This document shows, in pieces, positions 36,716-46,019 of a stretch of 64,000 bases of DNA. The position numbers and the translations under genes were made by a program. Every line of letters starts with the position of its first letter. Positions within the stretch are counted from its first letter, which is position 1. The stretch covers positions 183,991-247,990 of the forward strand of contig NZ_BAXA01000005.1 of the NCBI RefSeq assembly GCF_000698125.1. Direction: 5' to 3'. The notes below the pieces were generated by a model, which saw only the letters and a list, made by a program, of their open reading frames with translations, did not search any database and had not been told where the DNA came from. Source of the DNA: Geomicrobium sp. JCM 19038. Its GTDB lineage: Bacteria > Bacillota > Bacilli > Bacillales > Marinococcaceae.

Positions 36716-37276
36716 TTACTCTCTGTAAGAGTTATGAGTTGGCACAAATACATTTTCTTCGCAATTCCTTACAATTGAAAAGTTATCCACATTATAATGA
36801 CCATGAAGTGTCTCATTATGATGATGAATAATCTCTTCAGCACTTAAAGAATTACTGTTTGATGTTGAATGAGCATCGCCAACTAAAGTAACATCAAAAC
36901 CATTTATTGTTGCTGTTCTAACTGCACTATCTATACAATGTTGTGTTTTGCAGCCAGCCATAATTATATGATCTACTTGTTGAGATTCCAAATGATTAAG
37001 TAGTCCAGTTTCATAGAATGCATTCGTTGCGGTTTTGTCGAAAAACTTTAGGTGATTAGGCAAACTAATGTCATTGTGAATTTGAAAGCCTTTGCCTCTC
37101 CCTTTTGCAACGTCTAAATCTCTCACAAATATAACTGACACATCTAATTCGATTGCTTTTTTGATCAATAAATTAATGTTACTAATAAGTTTTTCTTTAT
37201 GGAACACCGGGCTTTCTTCGTGATTTCCCTCAATTAATTCTTGTTGAGCATCAATAATTAATAGTGTTTGTCTCAA
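36716..37276 (-). CDS. Cysteine hydrolase, isochorismatase family
   Basis: 187 residues from TTG 37276 with AGAGGGG. The catalytic triad is present: Asp in LLIIDAQQEL, Lys in FDKTATNAF and Cys in GCKTQHCIDSAVR. The family includes nicotinamidases and other amidohydrolases; the substrate is not evident. Stands alone. Confidence 0.85.
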   Translation of the reverse strand: MRQTLLIIDAQQELIEGNHEESPVFHKEKLISNINLLIKKAIELDVSVIFVRDLDVAKGRGKGFQIHNDISLPNHLKFFDKTATNAFYETGLLNHLESQQVDHIIMAGCKTQHCIDSAVRTATINGFDVTLVGDAHSTSNSNSLSAEEIIHHHNETLHGHYNVDNFSIVRNCEENVFVPTHNSYRE

Positions 37277-37475
37277 ATGATTTTCCCCTCTCAATATATG
37301 GGGAAACGAAAATAGTAGGCTAGCTATTCGTAATCCCCGTTAAGTTGTTCATACAAGCCAATTTTTTATTTGTCATAATAATTCCCTCCTAATAAAGTAT
37401 CTTCATGGGATCTGAATTATCAGATTTTTAAATTATAACATATTTTTTTCGCTATTACTTTTATTTATATACTAC

Positions 37476-37740
37476 CTATAGTTCAAACAAGCTAAAAGGT
37501 ACGGGTAACGACAAATTCATCATAGTATAAGGTTTGCCATAATCCATGGATTGTTCAATAAATTCTTCCAATGAATGATTTGTATCTGTGATAATTTCAC
37601 CTAAATAACTATATTCGCCCGTTAGTCTATGACATTCAATAACCTTTTCGTTGTTTTTACAAAACTCTCTAAATAATGCACATTTAGAACAAATGTTGTG
37701 ACTGTTTTATTAAGCTTTTCTTCAGCATGATGCATTATTT
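37476..37740 (-). pseudogene. Lrp/AsnC regulator, C-terminal fragment
   Basis: NEKVIECHRLTGEYSYLGEI and the closing PVPFSLFEL are the ligand-binding (RAM) domain of an Lrp/AsnC regulator. The DNA-binding half is missing, and one A appears lost in VL-KCALFREF near 37690. The fragment meets an integrase fragment on the other strand. The 37295-37475 interval shows no gene. Confidence 0.65.
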
Positions 37741-38043
37741 GTAACGGAACGCTCGCCATATCGAATGAGTGTTGCACAAACAAGAAATGTAATTAGAAGA
37801 ATTTCAAAAAGAGCAGGCATTCATAAAACCATTTATCCTCACCAACTAAGACACAGCTATGCCACTACATTGATTAATAACGGAGCTCCTTTAGAAGTTA
37901 TACAAAACTTAATGGGTCACAAAAAGAGTGAAACAACCCAAGTGTACTTATACTTGAGTGGGCATTTGAGGAGAGAATTTTATAAGAAAAATTTTTTAAG
38001 AGTGCTGGCTCTTGCTGAACTCTTAATTTTACTGATAGGTTAG
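37714..38043 (+). pseudogene. Tyrosine recombinase (phage integrase) C-terminal fragment
   Basis: LFVTERSPYRMS, then HQLRHSYATTLINNGAPLEV and MGHKKSETTQVYLYLS: the catalytic HxxR, His and nucleophile Tyr region of an XerC/XerD-type recombinase. The N-terminal core-binding domain and first catalytic Arg are missing. The open frame begins at 37714 after a stop, so no full gene is present. Confidence 0.75.
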
Positions 38044-38177
38044 TTTAATAATGGAGAATAAATTAAACGAAAAAAGAAAATCGCAAAGGGTTGTTTGTGG
38101 TATCTTTATGTAAAGATGACATTGATGGTACTTAACAAAAGTGTGGAGTCGTATTTAATAAAGGTATGGGTGTATGA

Positions 38178-39370
38178 ATGGAGATAAAAACATTATGGAG
38201 TTTTAGATTTCAAGAATATTATAAAAAAATGTTCAGGTACTATTCAATAATTGGTGCAAATGTTTTTTATTTTTTTCTGATCATTGGTAGTGTTTTAATT
38301 TATTATTTTAATGTATTTCTACAGTGGATCCCTCCACAACTATCTGTTGAAGTAATCTTATCGCTATTTCTAACCTACATGTTAACACGGACAAAAGTAC
38401 GGACTTTTGTTAAAAGGCAGATATTCCCTTTTTGTTGCCATTAGAATGGCGATTAAAGCCTTATTTTATTAAGTCACTTGTCTATAGTTTCGTTGTTGAT
38501 GTTATTAAATTGGTAAGTTTCATCACTGTTTTTTTATCCTTATTTTTGCACACAACGACGATAAATCTTCTCTTTCTTTTTTTTATAGTGGGAATAGTTG
38601 CTTATAACCTTCTAATGAAGTGGATTGAACAGTGGTTAGAGAACCCTGTACAACTTTTGTTACATAGGTTGAATCGCTTCTTTTTACTCTATTTCATGTG
38701 TTATTTTATGTTTACAAATGAATGGATTTATGTACTTATAGTAATGAGTCTAAACTTCGTCTATGTCATTTATTTTTTTAGAAAAAGAAGGATTTTGGAT
38801 TGGCACTGGCTCATCAATGAAGAAGAAAGTGCCTTATTAAGAAATTTTAAATTTATTAATTTCTTTATCGATGTCCCGAATCTCAAACGTTCTTTTCGGC
38901 GTAGGCGATTGCTCACAACAATTCTGCAAAAGTGTGTCCCATATAGACAAAGTAGTACATTTCTCTATTTATACTCACTCTTGTTTGTAAGACACAACGA
39001 TTACTTTTACCTTTATTTAAGACTGACTGCAATTGGTATCGTTGTTAATTATGCAATGCCAACAAGTGGTTGGGTTTTTACTCTACTAATTCTCTATATG
39101 ACAGGTTCTCAAGTCATTCCTTTACAACATGAACTGAAGCAAATTGTACTACTTTATCCTATTCCGAAATCACAGATAAAAGATTCTTTCTTAAAGTTTG
39201 TCTTGGTCATTTTGTATGCACAATGTTTCATTCTCTACTTCCCAATGTTCATGCAATTTTCTACTGCTATTCTATTCTATCTTGTGATTAGTAGTTTATT
39301 TGTTTATGTATTTGTTTATAAGTATGTATCAAAGAGAGTCAATGTCTCGGGAAGTACCTTTAAAGAATAA
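38178..39370 (+). pseudogene. EcsB-family ABC transporter permease, frameshifted
   Basis: About 397 residues, eight or more helices. The N-terminal RFQEYYKKMFRYYSIIGAN and later LLPLEWRLKPYFIKSLVYSF and VLLYPIPKSQIKDSFLKF resemble EcsB. The frame breaks near 38417; adding one A to AAAA gives VKKADIPFLLPLEWR. No EcsA-type ATPase lies next to it, unlike the ecs operon, so it is an orphan. Confidence 0.75.
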
Positions 39371-39566
39371 CGTGGTATTTACAGAACAAGGGTGTTCCTT
39401 AAGAAAAAAGTCCTTGTTCTGTTGGTTCTAATGGGAAGATTAGTGAATGAAGGATAGTACTTCAAACTGCTCTAATAAGAGTCTTAAAATGCATTTAATA
39501 AATATCTGATTATTTTGTTAACTAACGCTATTTAATGATATAATTGATACTGGAGAAAATGTCGAG

Positions 39567-39686
39567 ATGATTACACAAGCATCCCAAGTTTCGATTTTGG
39601 TTAGGGATCTTGAAGAAGCAAAACAATTCTATACTCGAATATTAGGGTACATCGTTCGAGATGAAATAGAGTTTTCGCCGAGATAA
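39567..39686 (+). pseudogene. VOC family N-terminal fragment
   Basis: 39 residues (ITQASQVSILVRDLEEAKQF, then YTRILGY) match the first module of a glyoxalase-type protein and then stop. The remaining modules are absent or unreadable in 39687-39890. Confidence 0.6.
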
Positions 39687-39895
39687 TTGAGAGGAACAGA
39701 AAGGTTGTAAAGTTGATCTTCATGATGCAAACCATATTTTTTTATGTTAGATGAAATAGAAATTGCTAGGAACGACAAAAATTATTCAGAAATGTAAGTC
39801 GTTAGGACAGTCCATGAGAGAATTTGTGTATAAAAAAAGCTCCTGCTGTTAACGCTTATCATTTGCGTTGAACGCCAGAAAGAAGGTGTATGATC

Positions 39896-40368
39896 ATGGC
39901 TAATCCGTCAAGAAATAGAATAGACTCTGCTTCAAAAGTTATTAAGCATTGCCACGAAGTATCTATCAAGCATACTTGAATCCAAAAGCATTAGCTTCAT
40001 GGCTTCCGCCAAAAGGGATGTCAGGTCATATTGACGTTTTTGATCCTCGCGAGGGTGGAACGTATAGTATGACTCTTACGTACGAACGAAATCAATCAAC
40101 CCCCGGAAAGACGTCAGATCATACTGACGTAACTCAAGGGAAGTTCTTGAGATTAGATCCAGACAAGAAAATAGTTTTATCAATCATTTTCGAATCGGAA
40201 GATCCAGCGTTCGCAAGTGAAATGATACAGACTTGGTACTTAGAAGCTGTTCCAGAAGGCACAAAGGTGACGATTGTCTGTGAAAACGTACCTGAAGGAA
40301 TACGAAAAGAAGATCATGACGCTGGTTTAATGTCTACATTGGAAAATCTCGCTGCCTATACTGAATGA
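39896..40368 (+). pseudogene. SRPBCC/AHSA1 domain protein, frameshift near the start
   Basis: About 157 residues. ATG 39896 with AGAAGGTG gives ANPSRNRIDSASKVIK and then leaves frame; adding one A (AAAGCATTG) gives VIKALPRSIYQAYLNP and the rest of an activator-of-Hsp90-like START-fold domain (LASWLPPKGMSGHIDVFDPR, AEGGTYSM-type block, WYLEAVPEGTKVTI). Substrate or partner unknown. Confidence 0.72.
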
Positions 40369-40782
40369 CAATTTTCAAAAGTTGGCACTTAAAACAGTGG
40401 AAGCTTTGGAAGGATTTTTATGCCGAGAGCGTTGTAGGTTGGACAATCCTTAGTATGCGAAGTACTTGAGAAGCTTGAGGAAATCCAATTTGTGGCCGAT
40501 GAGAACGTAACAATTGTTCATCAATCGTATCCTGTTACAGAAATCCTATGAACGTTTTTGCATCCATGGTTTTAGAATCTGCAAACGTATTTAGATGGTC
40601 ATGGAACTTTAAAGTATTCCGAGTGATGCGAGCAAAGTTGTAAATGTGAGTTACAAAGATTTCAAATGAGAAAATGATCATGTAAAAGATTCGTTTATTT
40701 GTACATTGTAGATGGGCATTCAATGATGACGACCTTACGTTAATCGCGAAGATCATTTTCACACAAGACGTAATGGAATAAT
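40369..40782. other. Gene remnants, unassigned
   Basis: Only short open frames are found, for example a piece ending VHQSYPVTEIL at about 40550 and a 31-codon frame from 40548. None is recognisable; probably decayed coding sequence. Confidence 0.35.
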
Positions 40783-40826
40783 AAAAGGCTAATCTTTCTG
40801 TGATAAACAGAGAAGTTAGCCTTTTT
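40783..40826. terminator. Bidirectional terminator
   Basis: AAAAGGCTAA/TTAGCCTTTT stem with inner TTTCTGT/ACAGAGAA pairing; T runs on both strands. Ends the yxd operon on the minus strand. Confidence 0.75.
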
Positions 40827-40895
40827 CCATTTCTTTGATGTCGACCAAACCAAAACGTTGAACGTTGTTTTGATCAAGGTCACTGTAATCAAGTA

Positions 40896-41237
40896 TCATT
40901 CATTGTTTTCTTCAGGCAAAGGTATGTTGTCTTCATCGATAAATTCATATTCTTCGGTGTAGGCTCCTTTGGCTAACACTCTTAAATGTGTACCTTCATC
41001 TAGCCTTGTGCTTGTGGTGAAGACGACTCGGCTTGTCTCTCCGCTTTCAGTGATTCCTTGCATTGAGTATTTGTATCTTCCGTGATCATCTGTAGGTTCA
41101 TCATCTTGGATCTCAACATAGACGTACTCTGTTGCAATTAATGGGTTATAACGGTCAAAGGTTTCGCGAGATAAGAGGTAAAGGCTAGCGAATGCAACGA
41201 CAACGACGAGGCATGAAATTAAGATGCGTTTATTCAA
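40896..41237 (-). CDS. yxeA: YxeA family protein (DUF1093)
   Basis: 113 residues from TTG 41237 behind AAAGGATG. N-terminal signal anchor, then an exported small beta-domain with YVYVEIQDDEP and YKYSMQGITESG, typical of YxeA. It is the last gene of the yxdJ-yxdK-yxdL-yxdM-yxeA cluster, 15 bases after the permease, as in B. subtilis. Confidence 0.85.
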   Translation of the reverse strand: MNKRILISCLVVVVAFASLYLLSRETFDRYNPLIATEYVYVEIQDDEPTDDHGRYKYSMQGITESGETSRVVFTTSTRLDEGTHLRVLAKGAYTEEYEFIDEDNIPLPEENNE

Positions 41238-41252
41238 TGCGGTTCATCCTTT

Positions 41253-43172
41253 CTAGAGCGCATGTTTAACGATGCTCTTGTAATACCGAATCGTTATTAC
41301 GGTAAACATCAAGTAGATCATAATATAAGCGGCCATACTCATCATGATTGGAGTAAGCATGCTTGCAACGATTAGAACCGAACCTACGTTAAGGGCAAAA
41401 GCAGCGTGAATTAACCCGATTCCTAAAGGGATTAAATAAACAAAGAGCTGTTTACGGACGATGCCTTTCATAATGTCGTTTACTTGAAATCCGAGTTGCC
41501 GCAGTGTTCGATAATAGTTCCGTTCTTGTTCAGCTTCCGTCATTTGTTTAAAGTACAAAATACTCCCGGTTGAAAGAAGGAATACGACACCTAAGAAGCC
41601 GGCAATAAAGATGAGAATTCCGTACGTTTGAATCGATTGTTCGTACGACGAATAATAGTCAGTAAGAAAGTCATCGTCTACATTCGTAAGAAAGATGTCA
41701 GAGGCAATGGCAGAGTTCTCAGTATCCAATACGTGAAACGTCTCAAAGGTTAAAAATTCTTTGTGCTCATCATCCAAAATGCCGGCGCTCATTTTCTTAA
41801 ATGTTTCTTCAGAAACAAGCAACTGTTCACCATAGAATCTGTAGTTCATTACGTTCTCGAGCTTAAGTTCGGTAACAGTAAGGTGATCTTCTCCATCGTT
41901 TGATGCATACTGCACATCTTTAGGAAAAGACATCTCCAATCCTTCAATGATGGCTCGCGTATTGTAGTAGATGGCTTCGCCGTCTTGCGGTTGTTTAACT
42001 TCTAATCCTGCTTGCGCCATCTGTTCTGCTGAGAACAGCATAAACGTTCGATGACGATTGTTTTCATTAGATTCATGTTCGATCCATGTACCATCAAATC
42101 GGATCGCATCTACTTGATGATACTGAACATCAATGTGAACCTCTTCTAGCTGACTTGAAATCATCGCCGCTTCCTCTTGCATGTTTTCCACTGCAAAATC
42201 AAACGGCATTGCCAACCTAACATCATGTTCAGTTGAGTAATATAAAGAATATGAAAGTGAAATCATCGTAATCGTCATGGCAGATAAGACAGTGATGATC
42301 GTTAATGAATTAGCGTGTCCTTTTAAGCGGTGCATGAGTGGCGCAACGGATAAACTATTATATAAGCCAAGGTTGCCATTTTGTTTTTTTCGATACACAT
42401 ACAAACACCAGCTTATCGTTGTATGAAAGACGAGATAAGTGCCGAGAATGGTGCTGCCTAGAACGAGGATCATAAGGAACAACAGTGAATCTGCATTGTC
42501 AATGATCCGTGTGGAAAGAAAGTAACCAAATGCAATAAGACTTAATCCTGCTAATGCGAAGAAACCCGAAACAATCGTTGGTCGCTTCGTACCATGTTCT
42601 GCTTGTCGGTTGGCTTGGAATAATTGCAATAAGGTGCTGCGATAAACCGTTGTGATAATTTGTATACAGGTGGCAATGACAAGACAAATAAAAACAACAA
42701 GCGTCTGAATTGCTGCTTGGCTAGAGAAAGGTAAGCCGACCAATTCCTCAATCCCGACCAGGTTCATGAACAGCAGAAGAAAAAGTCTCGAGAATAACGT
42801 TCCAACGAGCATACCAATGACTAGCGCACTAATGCCGAGAATCATGTGTTCCAAAATCAGTACTCGAGCGACCCATGATTTAGATAGACCAATGAGTTGG
42901 TACAACCCGATTTCTTGACTACGTCTTCGAATAAAGATACTTGTCGCATACATACTAAATACAACGGTTATTAAAATTAGCAAGATTCCAGCAACTTGAA
43001 AAGCGGTTGAAAAGCTCATGCTCGCCCTAGACATCGTCACAATGGTTTCATCGTGTTGAAGCGTAGAAAAGATAAAGTAAAAACTGATGCAAGAAATCAT
43101 TGCGAAGAAATACAAATAATACATTTTAAGGTTTTTTCGGATGCTCCGAATGACGAGCTTCTGAATGTTCAC
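41253..43172 (-). CDS. yxdM: BceB-type ABC transporter permease (YxdM)
   Basis: 639 residues, ten helices with a large extracellular domain of about 200 residues (about 300-520) between helices 7 and 8, the layout of BceB-type peptide-sensing permeases; the helices carry FtsX-like segments (IFIRRRSQEIGLYQLIGLS). GTG start overlapping the ATPase stop (GTGA). With YxdL it should act both as detoxifier and as sensor partner for the YxdK kinase against cationic peptides. Confidence 0.9.
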   Translation of the reverse strand: MNIQKLVIRSIRKNLKMYYLYFFAMISCISFYFIFSTLQHDETIVTMSRASMSFSTAFQVAGILLILITVVFSMYATSIFIRRRSQEIGLYQLIGLSKSWVARVLILEHMILGISALVIGMLVGTLFSRLFLLLFMNLVGIEELVGLPFSSQAAIQTLVVFICLVIATCIQIITTVYRSTLLQLFQANRQAEHGTKRPTIVSGFFALAGLSLIAFGYFLSTRIIDNADSLLFLMILVLGSTILGTYLVFHTTISWCLYVYRKKQNGNLGLYNSLSVAPLMHRLKGHANSLTIITVLSAMTITMISLSYSLYYSTEHDVRLAMPFDFAVENMQEEAAMISSQLEEVHIDVQYHQVDAIRFDGTWIEHESNENNRHRTFMLFSAEQMAQAGLEVKQPQDGEAIYYNTRAIIEGLEMSFPKDVQYASNDGEDHLTVTELKLENVMNYRFYGEQLLVSEETFKKMSAGILDDEHKEFLTFETFHVLDTENSAIASDIFLTNVDDDFLTDYYSSYEQSIQTYGILIFIAGFLGVVFLLSTGSILYFKQMTEAEQERNYYRTLRQLGFQVNDIMKGIVRKQLFVYLIPLGIGLIHAAFALNVGSVLIVASMLTPIMMSMAAYIMIYLMFTVITIRYYKSIVKHAL

Positions 43173-43944
43173 CGCGTAGTCCCTCCTCCGAGCACAGCTT
43201 GCATGTCAAGAATGTCCTTAAAAAAAGCATCTCTCGTTTTTTCTCCACGGTACAATTCAGAGAATATCCTGCCATCGTGCAAGAACACCACACGATTGCA
43301 ATAACTTGAAGCAAGTGGATCATGAGTGACCATTACGATTGTCACTTGTCTGGATTGATTAATCTTGTGCAAGTTCTCTAATAAATTGGAGGCTGATTTG
43401 GAATCAAGTGCCCTGTAGGCTCATCCGCAAACACTAAAGAAGGTGAATGAATTAACGCCCGTGCAGCCGAGGTTCGTTGCTTTTGCCCACCTGAAATTTC
43501 AGAAGGTATTTGTTTGCTAACTCCTGAATGCCTAGCTCGATGCAATCGTTTCATATTCTTGTTCAGCTTGACTGTTCGTGATTTTCGTTAACGACACAGG
43601 CAACAAGATGTTTTCTTTTACCGTTAACGTATCAAGTAGGTTGTAATCTTGAAAAATAAACCCTAAATGCTTGCGACGTACGTTCGAAAGCTTACGATCT
43701 TTCATGCTTGAAATTTCATACTTATTAATAAAGATTTTTCCCTCTGTCGCACGGTCAATCGTGGCTAACGTGTTAAGAAGTGTTGTTTTACCTGAACCCG
43801 AGGTCCCATAATGCCTACAAACTCACCTTCTGTCACACGAAAGTCGATGCCGTTTAATACGTGTTGGGCATTCCCACTTGACCCATACGTTTTGCGAATC
43901 CCCTCAGCATATAATACGGTATTTGATGTCTTTTGACTCGTCAT
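43169..43944 (-). pseudogene. yxdL: BceA-type ABC transporter ATPase (YxdL), four frameshifts
   Basis: About 258 residues from ATG 43944 behind TGGAGTG. The pieces are complete in order: KTYGSSGNAQHVLNGIDF, Walker A (GPSGSGKTTLLN after adding one base near 43803), Q-loop [23 protein letters not shown], Walker [16 protein letters not shown] (one base added near 43410), and MVTHDPLASSY. Further single-base gaps near 43550 and 43515. Every repair is the addition of one base, and both neighbours are intact, so the gene is probably functional in the organism. Confidence 0.85.
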
Positions 43945-44034
43945 CTCGTACACTCCAATCGAGTTGTTCTATTCATAGTGTAGTTTGTTTATGATTTCAG
44001 GTCGTATGCTTAAGGTGATAAATGCAGACTGAAT

Positions 44035-44050
44035 GTGATATTTTTGTCAC
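44035..44050 (-). promoter_or_regulatory. Putative YxdJ operator
   Basis: Dyad GTGATATTTTTGTCAC upstream of yxdL, within the segment between the yxdK terminator and yxdL. BceR-type regulators bind inverted repeats of this kind just upstream of their transporter genes. Confidence 0.5.
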
Positions 44051-44056
44051 GTTCCA

Positions 44057-44092
44057 AATAAAAAACAGTCAGGCATCTAAAATCGCCTGACT
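44057..44092 (-). terminator. Terminator between yxdK and yxdL
   Basis: Perfect 8-bp stem AGTCAGGC/GCCTGACT followed on the minus strand by GTTTTTTATTT, starting at the yxdK stop. It separates the regulator pair from the inducible transporter. Confidence 0.85.
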
Positions 44093-45131
44093 ACTCAAAT
44101 AATGAGCGCCTCATTCGTTCAAATGAATTATCAGTCGGGAATGCCATCAAGACTGATGTGCCTTCACCAACGGAAGACGTAACATCAAGTCGAATGTGTA
44201 ACTTCTGACTAATCAATTTAGCAAGGTAAAGTCCCATTCCAGTGGCTGAATGCTGCACCCTCCCGTTTTCTCCAGTGAAGCCTTTATCAAAGATACGCGG
44301 TAGGTCGTGTGCTTGGATGCCAGGTCCTTCATCTTTAATGGCGACAGTAACGTGTTCATTTTCATCAGCACTCATGTGAATGACGACGTTGCCATCGGTT
44401 GGACTGTATTTAATCGCATTTGTTAGAAGCTGTCTGATGACAAACCCACACCACTTTTTATCGGTATACACGATAGAGGCTGCGTCTCCCGTCAAAGCAA
44501 TCGATATATTCTTTTCCATACACCAAGTTGATAGCTCACGAATCTCTTCTCTTATTAAGTGATTTACTTGTTGCTTTTCTGGAAGTAGGTCGGCGTCTAA
44601 GTTGGCTAATCGTGAAATATAGAGTTGGCGGTCAATTAATAAGTGTATTCTCAGCCAATGTGCATCGAGTCTTTGAGCTAATTCATTAGAGCGATGAGCA
44701 TCAAGAGTAATCTTCATTGCTGTAAGAGGTGTTTTCACTTCATGAACCCACGAAGCAAGATCGTTTTGTTCCAGGAGCTGAGTGGATTGATCGTTACGAC
44801 GTTGGTTTTGCTCATGTTTATGAATTGTTTGTAAAAGAGTATACACGATGCCGTCTGGAAAATGGTTGCGAGGTTCTGGTGTGTTTTCAAACCAGTCATC
44901 TCCAACACCACGAGAAAGCATTTGTAAAGACGTGTAGAAGGTAGTTTCTTTTTTATAACGCCAAAGTAAAAAAACGAAACAGATCGTCAAAAACAACAAA
45001 TTTAAATAGAGGAGCGAATAGAACTCTATACGAATCCCAACGTCAAATAGGATTAAAGCGTTTGTAAGTAGAAGTAGGAAACCGAGTAAGGCAATCCAAC
45101 TTTTTTTAGAAACGAGATAAGAGAAAAACAA
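44091..45131 (-). CDS. yxdK: BceS-type histidine kinase (YxdK)
   Basis: 346 residues from TTG 45131 with AGGAGGT. Two helices close together (about 5-55) with almost no external loop, so it is an intramembrane-sensing kinase that relies on the transporter for detection. HisKA phospho-acceptor in LASWVHEVKTPLTAMK; HATPase N box FVIRQLLTNAIKYS and G boxes KDEGPGI and ATGMGLYLAK. Confidence 0.9.
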   Translation of the reverse strand: MFFSYLVSKKSWIALLGFLLLLTNALILFDVGIRIEFYSLLYLNLLFLTICFVFLLWRYKKETTFYTSLQMLSRGVGDDWFENTPEPRNHFPDGIVYTLLQTIHKHEQNQRRNDQSTQLLEQNDLASWVHEVKTPLTAMKITLDAHRSNELAQRLDAHWLRIHLLIDRQLYISRLANLDADLLPEKQQVNHLIREEIRELSTWCMEKNISIALTGDAASIVYTDKKWCGFVIRQLLTNAIKYSPTDGNVVIHMSADENEHVTVAIKDEGPGIQAHDLPRIFDKGFTGENGRVQHSATGMGLYLAKLISQKLHIRLDVTSSVGEGTSVLMAFPTDNSFERMRRSLFE

Positions 45132-45142
45132 TGCATTACCTC

Positions 45143-45823
45143 CTAAAGCGTAATAGCCATATATCCAAGTCCTTTTTTGGTCACAATTCCTTCAGCTAAA
45201 TGGAGTGCAGAGAGCTGTTGGCGTAATCGTGTGATGTTGGCTGTAAGAGTATTGTCATTGATAAATTGGTCATCATCCCAAAGCAATTTCATCAGTTCAT
45301 GACGTGAAACAATCTTATTAGTTGAACGAACTAAAACCGAAAGGATAAAAAATTCGTTTTTTGTCAGATCAATCGTTTTACCATCTTTATAGATGCCACC
45401 AGAATTGAGGTCAATCAGCGCTTGGTTCCATTCGATCACGTCGGAGGTTTCTTCGTATGTATACGTTCGACGAAGCATAGCCTGAACCTTAGCAATCAAT
45501 ACGTCCATATTAAAAGGCTTCTGTACGTAATCGTCCGCGCCCAAGTTCATGGCCATCACCATATCCATCGGATGATCTCTTGATGAAAGAAAGATGATCG
45601 GAACGTTGGACACGGCTCGTATCTCTCGACACCAATGAAAGCCATCAAACTTTGGAAGTTGGATATCAATCATTACGAGGTGCGGGCGGTGCTCTGCGAA
45701 GGCATCCATCACATGTGAAAAATCGGTGGGGTTACTTACCTCATATGACCACTGATTTAAGCCATCTTTAAGAGCTTCTAGGAGAAGAGGATCATCTTCA
45801 ATAATAAAAATATTCATATTCAT
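45143..45823 (-). CDS. yxdJ: OmpR-type response regulator (YxdJ)
   Basis: 226 residues, AAGGAGG seven bases before the ATG. Receiver with acidic pocket IIEDDPLL and phospho-acceptor Asp in LVMIDIQLPKFDG, Lys in DYVQKPFN; C-terminal winged helix (IDLTKNEFFILSVLVR..). First gene of the yxd cluster; expected to switch on yxdLM-yxeA. Confidence 0.92.
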   Translation of the reverse strand: MNMNIFIIEDDPLLLEALKDGLNQWSYEVSNPTDFSHVMDAFAEHRPHLVMIDIQLPKFDGFHWCREIRAVSNVPIIFLSSRDHPMDMVMAMNLGADDYVQKPFNMDVLIAKVQAMLRRTYTYEETSDVIEWNQALIDLNSGGIYKDGKTIDLTKNEFFILSVLVRSTNKIVSRHELMKLLWDDDQFINDNTLTANITRLRQQLSALHLAEGIVTKKGLGYMAITL

Positions 45824-45922
45824 TCAACGACCTCCTTATCTTTCTACTTCATTATTCTACATGGTTCACTTTCAGAAAACTATGCCATCCTTTTGGGTGA
45901 CTACGTCTTCTAAGTTTCATTT

Positions 45923-45988
45923 ATGACACGTGTCATCTCCATGTGGTGACAAACGTGAATAGGTTTCTTCTGTCGACTTCGCTACAAT
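45923..45988 (+). promoter_or_regulatory. Promoter of the second DesK/DesR-type operon, same architecture as des
   Basis: Perfect 14-bp palindrome ATGACACGTGTCAT at 45923-45936, second element TGACAAACG at 45947, and -10 box TACAAT at 45983-45988 in TTCGCTACA. The distances (23 and 36 bases) equal those in the des promoter at 26037-26102. The -35 region is weak. Confidence 0.7.
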
Positions 45989-46019
45989 AGTAACAGACTA
46001 GTCAAAGGGGCAGTAGGTG

